Source: Anisakis pegreffii (taxonomy: Eukaryota > Nematoda > Chromadorea > Rhabditida > Anisakidae). From it: 64,000 nucleotides of DNA. Within the stretch, counting starts at the first letter, position 1. Every line of letters starts with the position of its first letter. The notes beneath the pieces are model-generated. The model saw only the letters and a program-made list of their open reading frames with translations. It did no database searches and was not told the DNA's origin. Positions 52,249 through 64,000 of the stretch are shown here, one piece after another. Both the position numbers and the translations under genes were made by a program. Location: positions 1-64,000 of the forward strand of contig JAPYMA010000743.1 of NCBI GenBank assembly GCA_035041965.1, written 5' to 3'.

Positions 52249-55042
52249 GTCCAGTCACGTGCATTAACATCGTGTTAATTTTCATTTTGATATCAACTTT
52301 TGCCTATTTTCATCCATTCGAAAAAAACATGTTTATTTCGTCATTCATCATAATAGGTCGATGACCATTTGCTCTCACTTCTTAAATTGTAAGTAATGAT
52401 TTTGTGCAAAGAATTTATAAATGATTGCTTATTTTTATATTATCGAGTGTAATGAATTTGTACATATTGTATACAGCAGAATTATTTTTGCGATTTACTA
52501 TGAAAGTGATTCTTCGCCGTCGTGACACATACACTGCAGGAATAATTTTATTCGAAAGGAGTGTAACAACAGTGATAATAATAGTGAAAGTAATAATAGC
52601 AACGAATAATAATGATAGTAATAATAATAGATGATAATAATAATAATCGTGATAGCATAAGTACTTTATTACGGTCAAAGGCTCATTGTACATAAATAAG
52701 TATGTGTTGATGTGAAAAGAACCGTTCCCTGGTGGTAAACTATATCACATATTACAATGTTTTGCTACGAAAAAAATTTACAACAACGAAAATGCAATAC
52801 TAATTGAGAAAACGGTTACTTTAGATAATTGAGAAATGAATACATCAATGCATGACGATGGTGTGAATTCGTTACACCGTACAATAATATATGAAATGGC
52901 AGTCTTGAACCGTAGTACCTGTATGTTTTCAAAATTTCTTTCCAATGTGCAATTTTCTCGCTTCATTTTGGTGTGCCTAAGATCTAAAGTAACCGTTTCC
53001 TCGTTCAATCACTATGTGAATGTTTTTTGTTTTTCTAATATTCTTTGTGTTAAGTTATGGACATGTAGATAGCGTATATATGTTATGTCCATATACTAAA
53101 TGCTGCTGTGCATTGGCTTATGGGTGTTTCTGAGAACAATACTACAAAGACTAAGGTAAGAGAGGAAGTTTATGGGGGGGGAGGCTGAAGGCGGGGTAAC
53201 TCGAATGAAAAGTGCGAAAGGTCATCATAGAATAATACTGGCTCATCATAGCTCAAAGTCACGCTATTTGTATCAGTAATTATATGTTTTCGTGAGTGAA
53301 TGAATCTCTTTCTGTATCTTATGTCCATCTATATAATCATTTTTATTTAGTTGTGTTTTTGGTTTTGCAACCGTTAAGTAAAAACGTCTTATTTAAAATC
53401 ATCTCTTCATATTATATTTGTGCCTTCGCTGTTTTGTTTCACAAACTAATTTATCAAAAGAAGTCAAAAAAGACTCTCATCTAAAAGAATGCGAATGTGC
53501 ACTTCCACTTTGCTAACCGTCAAATTGTCAGAGAACAACAACGCGTTTCGTTGATGAGTTCTCAATCAATTAAAATTCTGTAGCATCATTATCGAGAGAA
53601 ATATCGCGAAACATTTAAATAATGACCGAAAACCAAAATCATTACTGTCAAAGTAGTATTTTCAATGGACTTTGAAATCATTCTGACTGCGTTTCCATTC
53701 TCACTGAAGCCGGTAATGACAAATGTTACCAGTTTTTTGTGTGTATTCGTGGATACAGTTGGTGAAAATGGTTTAACTTGTCAGTTTACATTGTTTAGTT
53801 TGATATTCATTGAAACAGTCTTAGACCGATAGTATTGCGAGCAATGGTAATACTCGAATCAAACTTGTAAACGTCCACATGGGACAAAATCTGAGCGAAT
53901 TAAAAATTTGTTGCTATAGGTCAGTGAGTGTGAACCTTTTCCGGCCAATCACCCACCTGGGCTAATTCTAAAATCGCAGCCAAATTGCCTCTCTCTCCCC
54001 CCCTACTATCTTTCCAAGTGTAAACAGAATCTTTGATGACTTAGAAGAACATTCCGATAATTTTAAGATGTTTATTGCGTTCGTCCATTGTATTGTCCAC
54101 AGTGAAACATGCTGCTATAGATCAACTGCTTTGCAACAAGGCAAAGTAATGCCGATATGTCATATATAACAGTCTATTCCGATGTGATCGTCTTCGAATG
54201 CAGTTCATCATGGAAATGTTGCTGATTTGTTTCTAAAATTGTAACCTGACGCTTCTCCGCAATGAAGAATGGATCCTTTCATCGTACACTTCCAAAACTG
54301 AAGTTGCTTTTAATGAGAAATACTATTTCAATAAGCATTTGCATAAAATCTCGTTCATAACAATTGTTATATGTAAAATTCTTGAGTTTCTCCAACGGTT
54401 TGTCACAATCATGCGATTAATTCTTTTCATCCGTTCAGTCGTGTGCACTTGAAAATTGAGCTTCAAAACGTCTTCATCATCTTTCGAATAGAAAAAAATC
54501 ATTTTTCCAAACTTTGTAGATTGTACGTGCGGTTATCGTGAACAATTCAAAATAGAGGAAAGAAGAGAATTTGTTAAAAGTTGATTGAATACGGGTTAGG
54601 TTTGCTGCTCGTTCACTTTTATGTGTGATTAAAATGAAATATTGAAAAGATTGCTTGTTGCATTAAAATAAAGAAAAATTGATGGTGATAGGCATGTTTT
54701 AAATCAGCGATTTTTCTATGAAACGCCATCATTCTATCAGAAACGGCGATAACAGTCATCATAAACATATAAATATGTAGATATAACTGAATCAGAACGA
54801 AACATGCGTCAAATTGATAAATAGATGGACGACTGATTACCGCAAATTATATACAGAACACGTCTATAATGTGCTATTTTTTAATGTTGGGTGTTTACGG
54901 TAATTTTATTTGCAGTAATATCAATTTTGTTTCGTTCACCTAATCTTCACTAACACTTATTGCAAACACAACGTGATATTGTCGTCTAATTTGAACGTTG
55001 GCCATCAAATGCGCGACGATAGCGATGCTCTGTTTCAGGGTA
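52249..55042. other. intergenic region with simple AT repeats
   Basis: This 2.8 kb stretch has no supported exon. It contains AAT/ATA-rich simple sequence (52570-52650), a G-rich run near 53170 and a C/T-rich run near 53990. The promoter of the following gene should lie near its right end. Confidence 0.5.
55029..55038 (+). promoter_or_regulatory. splice acceptor four bases before the start codon (candidate trans-splice site)
   Basis: TCTGTTTCAG ends at 55038 and the ATG of the next gene is at 55043, the same tight arrangement as at TSG101 and the GST. Confidence 0.5.
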
Positions 55043-58000
55043 ATGAATCCAACGAAACAACCATCGCTTAGCGTTGATGATTCGAGTAAAAATAACAAAA
55101 GTGTTACTAATGATAATGTTATTGATAGAAGAAGAGTTAGAATGAATAAACCTCCTTCATCATCAGATCAAACACCTCAAAATATTCACCTCAACTCTGT
55201 TCACACATCATCATCAAATGCTAATCAACAGTAAGTTATTGATTATTTGTTCATTCACTTATCCTTATGATCTTACGGTGACTTATCCTTACGGTGATAT
55301 TCACGATCGCTCCATAATAGAGTTGATCCAGTGGTGCCAGAAATCTTGTAGATGTTCGGCATACATCGAAGTCGAGAACCCGTAAAGTTAGGAGGTAGGG
55401 TTTGACCCCTAAACGTTACCTCTTATTTGTTATACTGTGTTAAGCAAGATTCTTGCCCTTCTTCACACACTGCACATCTTCATTTCTTACTCGATGATGT
55501 TTGAGTGGCTTCTGCATGTGCTAAGAAATGGTACTCAGGAAGTGTAGTAGTAATAATAACGACAATCACGAATTGGGAAGTTTCCATTCTACAAGAATAA
55601 AACTTATTTGTTTCTAAGTCGCACTTCGAATTTTTCTAAAACAATGTCAGCCTATTATAGTGAATCGTCGATTGAGAACAATTGGAGTCATGCATAAAAC
55701 GTTCGATAGAAACTTGTTTCGGTTTGTGACCACTTCGGACTGAACTCATTGAGTTTTTCGTCATGCTGTCAAGCAGAATCAAAAGCCAGAGACGGTTGTT
55801 TTTGTGCAGTAGTGTTGGAAACGTCAGTAAGGACGATCAAGAAATGCATTACCCTTCATTGCTATGGCAAAACTTGTTTCGGCTTATGATCAGTCTAGGC
55901 TGCGAACAGGTTGTTGCAGCGAATTGTGTTTGTAAACCGAGGTTCCAATGTATTAATAGCAAATATAAAATCGCAAACTATATTTATAGCATATGCAATA
56001 AGAAAGTGGGAAATAGTTCAATAATAAAAAGCGTGATAATTGTATTCGGGTTGGGTCGGAAGCGAAATCGATCTTGAAGGCGGGGGTAGGATTGGAAGCC
56101 CCGGAGACCATGTGGACGCTAGCGAGCACTCGAAGTTAGGAGACAGGGTGGGAAGTTTCAGAAATCCCGTGCATACATGCGAAATCTCGACTCAACCCTA
56201 CTCCATGAGATTATTTGTTCATTCAAAAAAAGTTACCAAATAATTGACAAGGTTTTGATTGATTTTGCTGAGAAATGTGCGTTGCATTTCCAGGAGAAAG
56301 GTTTCAAAATGAAATGTAATAGTAAGCGATGAAATTTGTTTTCATGAAGGTGCCACATGATGTTTTTATTTTCACCTACTTAATCGTATATGCACTGCTG
56401 TTTATCATACTTATGTGTATTTATTCTGTCCGTGCGATTGAGGGTGATGCTGATGCCATTGCTGTTGCTATATGATTGTTATACGATGGGATTATTGGCA
56501 AGGTCAAAAACGTAAAATTTGCATTCTAATTATTGTGACGAAAATGTTCCTTCGTTCAACAGTAAACATTCAGGCACTGTTACTACTAACAGGCGGCCAT
56601 CGCAAACATATTGCTCTCGTAATATTTATACACTTATCCATCATTAATCCATACATCCATCTATCCATCCATCCCTCCTTCTGATCATGAACAATAAATA
56701 AACCGTCGTCATTGTTCACAATATGAAACCTGTATGTGTGAATGAAGTTGGTTGGACTGCATAGTATCACATAATTCTGATTCAATGAAAATTGTTTCCG
56801 TGATCGAACAGCTAAAGAGGTCTATTTCATTTAATGATGATGATGTGTTTTGAAATGGATTCAAACAATTCAATGGAGTGAATGGATTGATGGATCAGTT
56901 CTATAGCCTTACTTACTGGGTTAGATATTAAAAAGACCATATGTATATTTCGTTTGTTGAAATAAACTTTTCTATTCGTTCTTCTCTTCCTTAATATTAT
57001 ACGTTTTCAGTGATCGTCTTCCTTTTAATAGTGCTGAAGACGACATAAACAAGTAGAAGTGAGTGGGAAAAAAGGAATTAAACAAGTTGAAATTCATTGT
57101 CGCTCTTTCTGAAGGACGTATTTTTTTGTTGCTTTCTGTTGTTATTGTTGTTGTTGTTGTTGAAAATTTTCGCTCTTCGAAGTGATTTGAACCGATTATA
57201 AACGAAAGAAAGAGTAAGAGCAACACAGTTTCATAGAAGACTACAAATGATGATTATTGGTTACGTTGTTTGAGTGTTACGTATGCGATAAGTTACTGAC
57301 AATATGAGGAGACGATGGATGAATGCAGAAAAAGAAAAACAAAGCTTAAGATTGCTTGTTGGTATTGTTGTCGTGGAATATGAACTGAAGATGGTACTAT
57401 ATTGTTGGAACATATTGCAAATTCAGCTCAATATCTGGTTTTCACTCTGAAATACTTTCAGTGAATTTTCATTCAGTTTTTTTTTTCGACTTCATTCAAC
57501 GATCGCAATATTTTTGTTACTGCTAAAATCAATCACGATCCAACGTGAATATGAGTATTTGTGTTTGTGTATGGATGTGTAACTCGGCAAATGTATTGAA
57601 AATTTCGTATTTGTTTTGGTTGATTTTTTGCGTTCTTGAATGATTTCTGTTTTGAAGTGAGTTCTGGTGCAGATTTTAAAATTCTCGTAATGAGCAACGA
57701 AAAAGTTTCATTTTCATGCGAAAGAGAAATTTGTTCTTTATAATTAATTTCAAAGTAGGAATTTCACACACTTGCGACTCTTCATAAATGAAACTTTCGC
57801 TTGATTTTGGTGTTATTATCACGTGCTTCGCGTACAATTTCTAGTGCATCATCGCCCAGGATGGCAATATTTCAAATTCTCGTAATGAAAGTGAAAACGT
57901 TTTGAGAGACCAATGAAGAATTTGTTCGAAATAAGTAAGTGCATTCAAATGTGCCTTCTTCTCTATCAGATTTTCTCGAATAGTTGAATGTAATTGAACG

Positions 58001-60261
58001 CAGTCAAAGCTATGATGTATCTCTAGGTTTCACTATCTACATCATATGTTTTAGAAGGTGGAAACTTTCTGACTATCACACTTTTTCAACGCTTTCTAAC
58101 GGCTAGTCGTATGGCAGCAATAGTGTTGTTCAAAGAGAATGAACGGTTAACGAAACCGGTTATTTGATTTGGTGTGTTGAAATTACTTACAAAATATTCT
58201 TGTTGAGTCATCCATTCTTCAAGGTAATATAACTTGTCCATTTGCTTGTTCTTCATACTAAGCACATGCATCATCCTCAATGAATTTGTTCTGTTCGAAG
58301 CGGGAATTGAATCAGTTGTATATATATATATATCCCATTATATATAGACAACTATTTTGTGAGCTGGAACTATGAATGCTGCTGTTGAATTTATTTTTCG
58401 TTTTATAGCATTTCGTTCTCATCTTGTTCAGTGCTTCATTTTGCTGTGGTATTTGTGAGAGTTGACAACACTGCAAGTGCTGCTTGATCCATTCATAAAT
58501 ATTCAAATTTTCCTACAACTTTCATTTTGCTCCGAGGAGCAAAACTTTCTAAGAATTTTCGATAGAAGAATCATCCATGGAGCCAGATAATAAAGAATAA
58601 ATTGCAGTTGATCTATTCTATCTTTCTATTGCTCTGCAAATATCGCTGAATTCTCGTTGCAGTTGTTTCGTTGATTAACCCTCGAATGGTGACGTTTTGG
58701 ATATAAAGCATGTTGATCACCCAACTAGGCTGACTGAATCGAGGAAATGATACACCACTTGCCGACAATATCAATACTTTCTAATATTCAGGTGGCAAGC
58801 GAATCATCGCAATCGTCTTCTATCGCTTCCTGAGAAGAATGAACTAAGCGGTTTCCCAAAATGTACAAATAAAACGAACACCAACAGTACATCAGCGTGT
58901 AGTTCTTATCGACGTAGAATCTTTCCGTTGCATGTATCAACCGCATCAGTCAGTGATACAGCTGCTGCCTCATCGGTAAGATCAGCACTGATTCTTAAAA
59001 ACTGTCAAAAGTTGTGAATCTACCAGTTTTTCTTAAACATTTTTTGTGAATCTATCAGTAAACAAAAAAACTTCATTTTAATTTCCTTTCATTGAATGAA
59101 TTTTGATTGTGAATTGATTTTAGCCACATAATGAATAACCCACAACAGACTTGCTTGCAGAACGTCACTCCAAGAATGGGCTTACGAATGAATGAGAAAA
59201 AACTGAATAGGCACAACAACAGTAATCATAATAGTAACAGTAATCATCATAATCATAATCATAATCAACATTCATCAGTATGCTCTACAAACAGTGAGCA
59301 AAGTCTGCCCGAGAAATTGAGTCATGCCTTGAAAGCACTTCGACCCTCAGTCCTCTCGCACAGCTCAAGTGGTTGCTCTTCAGCGTTCAAGAACAAAGTT
59401 TGTGTTTAAATTTCGAATCATACTAGCTGAATACACTCGCCCACCATCAGTTTATTCGTTTATCATACACTCGCATTACTGCCATCATCAACATGCTATT
59501 TTCAAGAGTACCACCGACCAATTTTTTATAATGCATGCAAATAATTTATATGCACTCACTCGGAAATTTCTTCCTCATTTCATCTTTATATGCTAGTATT
59601 TTTTGTGTCATTCACCACCTCCCGATTAGCCTTATTCAAGCAACAGCCAGTGCTATCTATCTATTTATGCATCCACCTTCACTCTTCCCTCATAAACAAG
59701 AGGTGTTTGGGTGAAAGAATGACAAAAAGGTGCACAGTTATAAATGGGTTCAATATTATGTGTCAACGGTATGGTTTGAATGTGATTATTGGAATATCTT
59801 TTATGAATAGAGAACAGTGAGAGAGGACTATCCCATGGAATTTATGTTATATAATCTCAGAAATATGATCATTTATTTGTCGGTTTTTGAAAGCATCTCA
59901 AATGAGATATTGATCCAGTTTTTAGAGTAGTTCAAGTTTCGTGGTTGCAAACGACGAACTTGTTTATTATCCGTGCACTGAACGATCCATTCACAGCTCT
60001 ACCCATAACTCGTCACTTTCGAATCTATCGAATCAGGTTACTTTCACTTTTTATCCATCCCTAATAATTGAAAATATTTTTCGCCAACAACTTTCATCCG
60101 TATTTCCATCCATAAAAACAACCAAAGCTTGCCAGTATCAATTAACATCTGAAATAAATTCATATGTCTCAGTTTCCTGCAGGCATCCATCAGTATTTCT
60201 AATCAATCACGAATTCTCAAAACAGCTTTCAAATAAACTTTCATATTAGTGCATGTAAATT

Positions 60262-60297
<36 letters not shown>

Positions 60298-63200
60298 AAA
60301 ACAACAACAACAACAACAACAAAAGCAGTGCAAAAGTAAAATGGTTCTAACGAAAGTGTCACCGTCTCAAAATGATTTACATCGTATCAATGAATTCAGT
60401 AGTCTCGAACAAATCAAACAACTCTACCAGAGTGTACCAAACATCAGCTCAATCGACGAGTCTCGTCCCCAATCGCTCGTAATGTACGCTCATTCACTAG
60501 TTCTATTTTATGCTTTTTGTGTATAAGAAGTATCGAGTGAATAAAGAACTCTCTTGTTACAGTTCAACTCGTTCTCCACCGGCCGTATGCCGTTCTCCAG
60601 CGAACGATGCACGTTCATCGATGTTTGCTGCGGTGAGTCGAGTCGATGCCCGACATATGTCACCATTTCTCAGCAAATCGCCCACCGATAGTGGTTATCG
60701 TTCAGCGCCGCGACATCTCAGTTCATCATTAGGCACTCATATGGCTGCTACAGCATTTCACAATCACACCACATCAAATGCTAATTCTAAACGTGATCGT
60801 TACTTCATCAAATCATCCTCATCCAAGAATCATGATAGAATCGAGATTAACGGGCGCATAAATTCGAAAAACGGTCTGCTCACAACCAATCCTTTGTTTC
60901 CATTATCATCGTCATTCAAGAATCGAGATAAATGACCGAATTACAATGCGAAAACAATCATTCACGGCAATTCAATCAGTAGAGCGGTCATAAAGCTTTT
61001 CAAACGTGTTGACTTTCTGAAACAGTTACAAAATGATTCAAAAACTTTGAAACGTTGAATTTTCATGTTCGAAATTAATTATTGAAAGCATTTTCACTGG
61101 TGTTCCAGAGGAGAATTCAGATGAGAGTCAACGCGGAGCCACAGGTACGGTAACGGTATTGCATGAGCCGACCGTAGTGCTGATAAATGGTGAATCTGTG
61201 GCTAGTGGTGCTGCTGCGACAGGAAGTGGTGCAGTGAGAGCGAAAAAATCATCGGAAATCGTTAATGAACGTTGTGCACTAAAGAATTCATCAGAGGATC
61301 GTTTGAGTCGTGCAAATGTTCGAAGAAGTACAATCAAAGAGGACGAACACGATGATGATCGTCGTCGAGCACAACAAGCCACATGCTCAACTAGCAATAC
61401 TGCTGCGGTAACTAATTACAAAACTCTACCAACTGTTTCAAGGTACTAATTTTTATCTTTTGAATCACTCCATTCATCCGTATCCTCTTCCTAATCAAAT
61501 TCTGAAAGAAACATTGTTCATGTATTCCAAATTGTCGTTTTCAAAAGCACTGAATCCATTCTAGAACGAGCCATCTACCGTTTGATGAGAAAGACGTTAT
61601 TAATGCTTTAAAACGTGGACGATGTAAAGAATATGGAGATCTCATCAATATCACCGTAATTCCTAGGTAATACCAATTCAATTATACAGTAACGTCGAAG
61701 CGACTGTTTCGATTTTTTAAAAAACCAAATTAGTCTAAATTTAACTCCGAAAAAATGTTGTGAAAGGTCGCAGCGTCAGACCTGTTCCAGCTGAGGTGGC
61801 TAGTGAATGACACAACTTTTTGACCCTTTCTTTTCAATAAATTTTCACAGAAGCTATTTTGGTTTCACCAATGAAAATATTCCACTGATTTTGGAGGGTG
61901 AGGCAAGCAGGATTCTACAGGTCAAAATTCATACAGAAAGCACCCTGAGCCAAAAAAAATTGATCAAGCGATATATTTTTCGACCAAAATATACATCTTC
62001 CTGAACTGGAACTTGCACTTTTTGCAGTTTCATTTTTCTCATGCAAAAATTTTTCACTAAAATATGTATGTATTTTCGAATACTATTCCACTGCTGATCT
62101 GCGAACTGATTGTAATTCTATAGCACTGATATTTCAGATTAACTGCTTTCTTGGATAAGTCATTGTGTAGACTGGCAAACGAAATTCGAAGATTGAGTAT
62201 ACCGTTCACTAAATGCACACCGCTGGACATCAAGACGGCTGTTAAAGTTGTTAGATTGACCGTTTCAAAGATCGCTTGATTCTTGCCATAACGTTTCGAA
62301 TGCTTCACTTGTTTCATCGTTAACTTCTGTGTAAAACAAGCAGCATTTTGCAGGTGGTATTGAACGAAAGTATTGCTGAAAGTTGCATAAAGGCTGCAGT
62401 TCAAGCAACTTCTATCTACGCGTTGAGTGGTACCGGAGCGCTGAAACTTAGTTTGAGTCGTCGTGCTGGATTACACTTCAATTTAGGACGTTTCTATAAG
62501 TGGATGCTCGAAAGTCGTATCAGTCGCGTCATCTGTGATGAGTTAAGTGAATTAATTCATTGTTGGGTAGTTTTGGTTCAAGAAAAAATACAATGAGCGT
62601 TCGCCGCCAAAAAAGCCAGTGATTTTTAGTTTAATGAAGTTGAACTGATCGATTACGGAATTCAGTTGTGTTTTAGGTAGCTGTTTACTTGTGTGCTGTG
62701 ATGGAATGTCTTCTGGAAGAAACAGTGCGAGCATGCATTCTTCGTCGAGGTATTCAGAAGCGAACCGACTCTTCATTTCTTGGCAATCGCCGTGAACGAA
62801 AACAAAAAGCAACAATTATTTTAGGTAGCAAGGAAATGCTGACCGCGCAAACATTCAATGAAGTTGTTAGCGATACAGAGGATATACGTGACATTCTCGA
62901 TTCATTTCAGTGCGCTTCTGTTGGTGAGTGAGCAATAACCATCATGCTGAACGATACAATCAATCGCTCAAAATAATCAAGCAGCACTTCTTTATGTTTC
63001 CAAGTCGCTTCCATCTAAGAATTTATTGTTTCCAGTGCACAATACTACAGCATGCTAAAGAACTATTCATAAATTCACACATTACAAGTGTTTCAGGTTC
63101 ACAACATATTCCTATCGTGTCAACAGACGATTTCTCGTTTCAGTCCTCAAATGACCGGTTTTTGGTAAAAAGTGAATCTGATCTGGGAAGTCTAATGGAA

Positions 63201-63353
63201 CATTTAGCTGCTGGACCTAATTCGTTGCTCAACCACTCATCAGATTCAACGACCGAAAATCAAAAGTTTGATCGATTCTGTTCAACGTGTTCTCCATGCA
63301 TTTGCTTTCTTCGCTACAATTCAAATACATTTCTTTGTCACAATTTCCGCTGA
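55043..63353 (+). CDS. ABTB2/BTBD11-like protein, 5' part (ankyrin and BTB parts not seen)
   Basis: Likely exons: 55043-55230, 58792-58975, 59161-59397, 59926-60036, 60266-60483, 60563-60873, 61109-61442, 61565-61666, 61851-61920, 62138-62246, 62354-62566, 62677-62923 and 63097 onward. The N-terminal third is low-complexity: Asn/His-rich (HHNHNHNQHSS), a 20-residue Gln-rich tract and Ser-rich segments with SPTDSGYRSAP. From about 61565 it resembles the histone-fold-like region of the ABTB2/BTBD11 family: LDKSLCRLANEIRRLS, KCTPLDIKTAVKVV, AESCIKAAVQATSIYALS, LHFNLGRFYKWM, VYLCAVMECLLEETV. In that family ankyrin repeats and a BTB domain follow, and the protein is thought to act as a cullin-3 adaptor. 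Neither is in the window, because the last exon runs into a perfect palindrome. Weak points: the 60873 donor (otherwise a stop at 60933-60935 would end a separate gene) and the phase between 61920 and 62138. The exons before 60935 could be a distinct gene. Confidence 0.65.
60263..60328. repeat. CAG/CAA repeat encoding a Gln-rich tract
   Basis: (CAG)n passing into (CAA)n begins immediately at the 3' splice site of a coding exon. It is read in frame as about 20 residues of Gln with two Lys. Because CAG is both the acceptor and the repeat unit, repeat slippage could move the splice site. Confidence 0.8.
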
Positions 63354-63525
63354 CGACGAATTTCCATTGGTCGCAGTGATGTGGAATGAAATATGCAAAA
63401 TAATTAAATTGATCGCAAATCATTAAAGCACAACATCGTTTCGAATTCCAAAAATACATTTTTGATAACAATTTCACGCTTCTGATATCAATTATGAGTG
63501 ATGTTCAACTGCAATCTTCATCACC

Positions 63526-63565
<40 letters not shown>

Positions 63566-64000
63566 GGTGATGAAGATTGCAGTTGAACATCACTCATAAT
63601 TGATATCAGAAGCGTGAAATTGTTATCAAAAATGTATTTTTGGAATTCGAAACGATGTTGTGCTTTAATGATTTGCGATCAATTTAATTATTTTGCATAT
63701 TTCATTCCACATCACTGCGACCAATGGAAATTCGTCGTCAGCGGAAATTGTGACAAAGAAATGTATTTGAATTGTAGCGAAGAAAGCAAATGCATGGAGA
63801 ACACGTTGAACAGAATCGATCAAACTTTTGATTTTCGGTCGTTGAATCTGATGAGTGGTTGAGCAACGAATTAGGTCCAGCAGCTAAATGTTCCATTAGA
63901 CTTCCCAGATCAGATTCACTTTTTACCAAAAACCGGTCATTTGAGGACTGAAACGAGAAATCGTCTGTTGACACGATAGGAATATGTTGTGAACCTGAAA
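63091..64000. repeat. perfect inverted repeat (palindrome), arms of at least 455 bp
   Basis: The sequence 63091-63545 is the reverse complement of 63546-64000 with no mismatch that I can find. Protein frames on the two arms are identical (63229-63477 minus and 63614-63862 plus). The centre of symmetry is at 63545/63546 inside an AT dinucleotide run. The right arm reaches the edge of the window, so the true length is unknown. The left arm contains the exon starting at 63097 of the ABTB2-like gene, so that exon occurs in both orientations. Confidence 0.95.
63528..63563. repeat. (TA)n run at the palindrome centre
   Basis: An uninterrupted TA dinucleotide run of about 36 bases is flanked by CACCATG on the left and CATGGTG on the right. 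It forms the turn of the 63091-64000 inverted repeat. Confidence 0.9.

Noticed and set aside
52415..52693. Open frames in AAT-rich DNA after the foldback element
   Set aside because: Simple-sequence bias keeps them open on both strands. There are no splice signals and no protein likeness.
63229..63862. Two identical 82-codon frames on opposite strands
   Set aside because: They arise only because the inverted repeat copies the same sequence. They are antisense to the ABTB2-like exon and not an independent gene pair.

Overview
This window is eukaryotic nuclear DNA, most likely from a parasitic-type chromadorean nematode. It is AT-rich and its genes are split into many small exons. Acceptors are mostly of the nematode form (T)TTCAG, several acceptors lie 0-4 bases before a start codon (as for spliced-leader trans-splicing), and the gene families fit a nematode: a receptor-type guanylyl cyclase, a sigma-class GST and a Met-like receptor kinase. 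I cannot name the genus. All exon models below were read by eye from splice sites and reading-frame phase; there is no transcript support.

Layout. 1-6414: no convincing gene, two possible exons, a tandem-duplicated dispersed repeat and a hAT-like MITE. 6415-8567 (+): TSG101, an ESCRT-I subunit, 6 exons. 10051-12123 (+): a two-exon neuropeptide precursor whose C-terminus carries a disulphide-ring peptide of the allatostatin-C/somatostatin type; this is the item I find most novel. 13026-24505 (-): a complete 25-exon receptor guanylyl cyclase of about 1,142 residues, convergent with the peptide gene, with a long Asn tract and a highly charged insert in its pseudokinase domain. A complete hAT-like MITE sits in one intron. 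24506-28800: repeat-rich intergenic DNA. 28801-36507 (+): a Met/Ron-like receptor tyrosine kinase (Sema, PSI, one IPT, TM, kinase). 39823-41638 (+): sigma-class glutathione S-transferase. 42665-47142 (+): ATG7, the autophagy E1-like enzyme. 48077-51395 (+), perhaps to 51783: a protein with about nine C2H2 zinc fingers. 51823-52248: a foldback repeat. 55043-63353 (+): the 5' part of an ABTB2/BTBD11-like gene (low-complexity N-terminus, then the histone-fold-like region), cut off by a perfect inverted repeat that fills 63091-64000.

The genes are unrelated housekeeping and signalling genes, each apparently with its own promoter. Distances are over 850 bp and I see no operon. Two of them (TSG101 and ATG7) act in membrane trafficking and degradation, and two (guanylyl cyclase, Met-like kinase) are single-pass receptors. 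The peptide gene is a candidate ligand gene, but its receptor would be a GPCR, not either of these.
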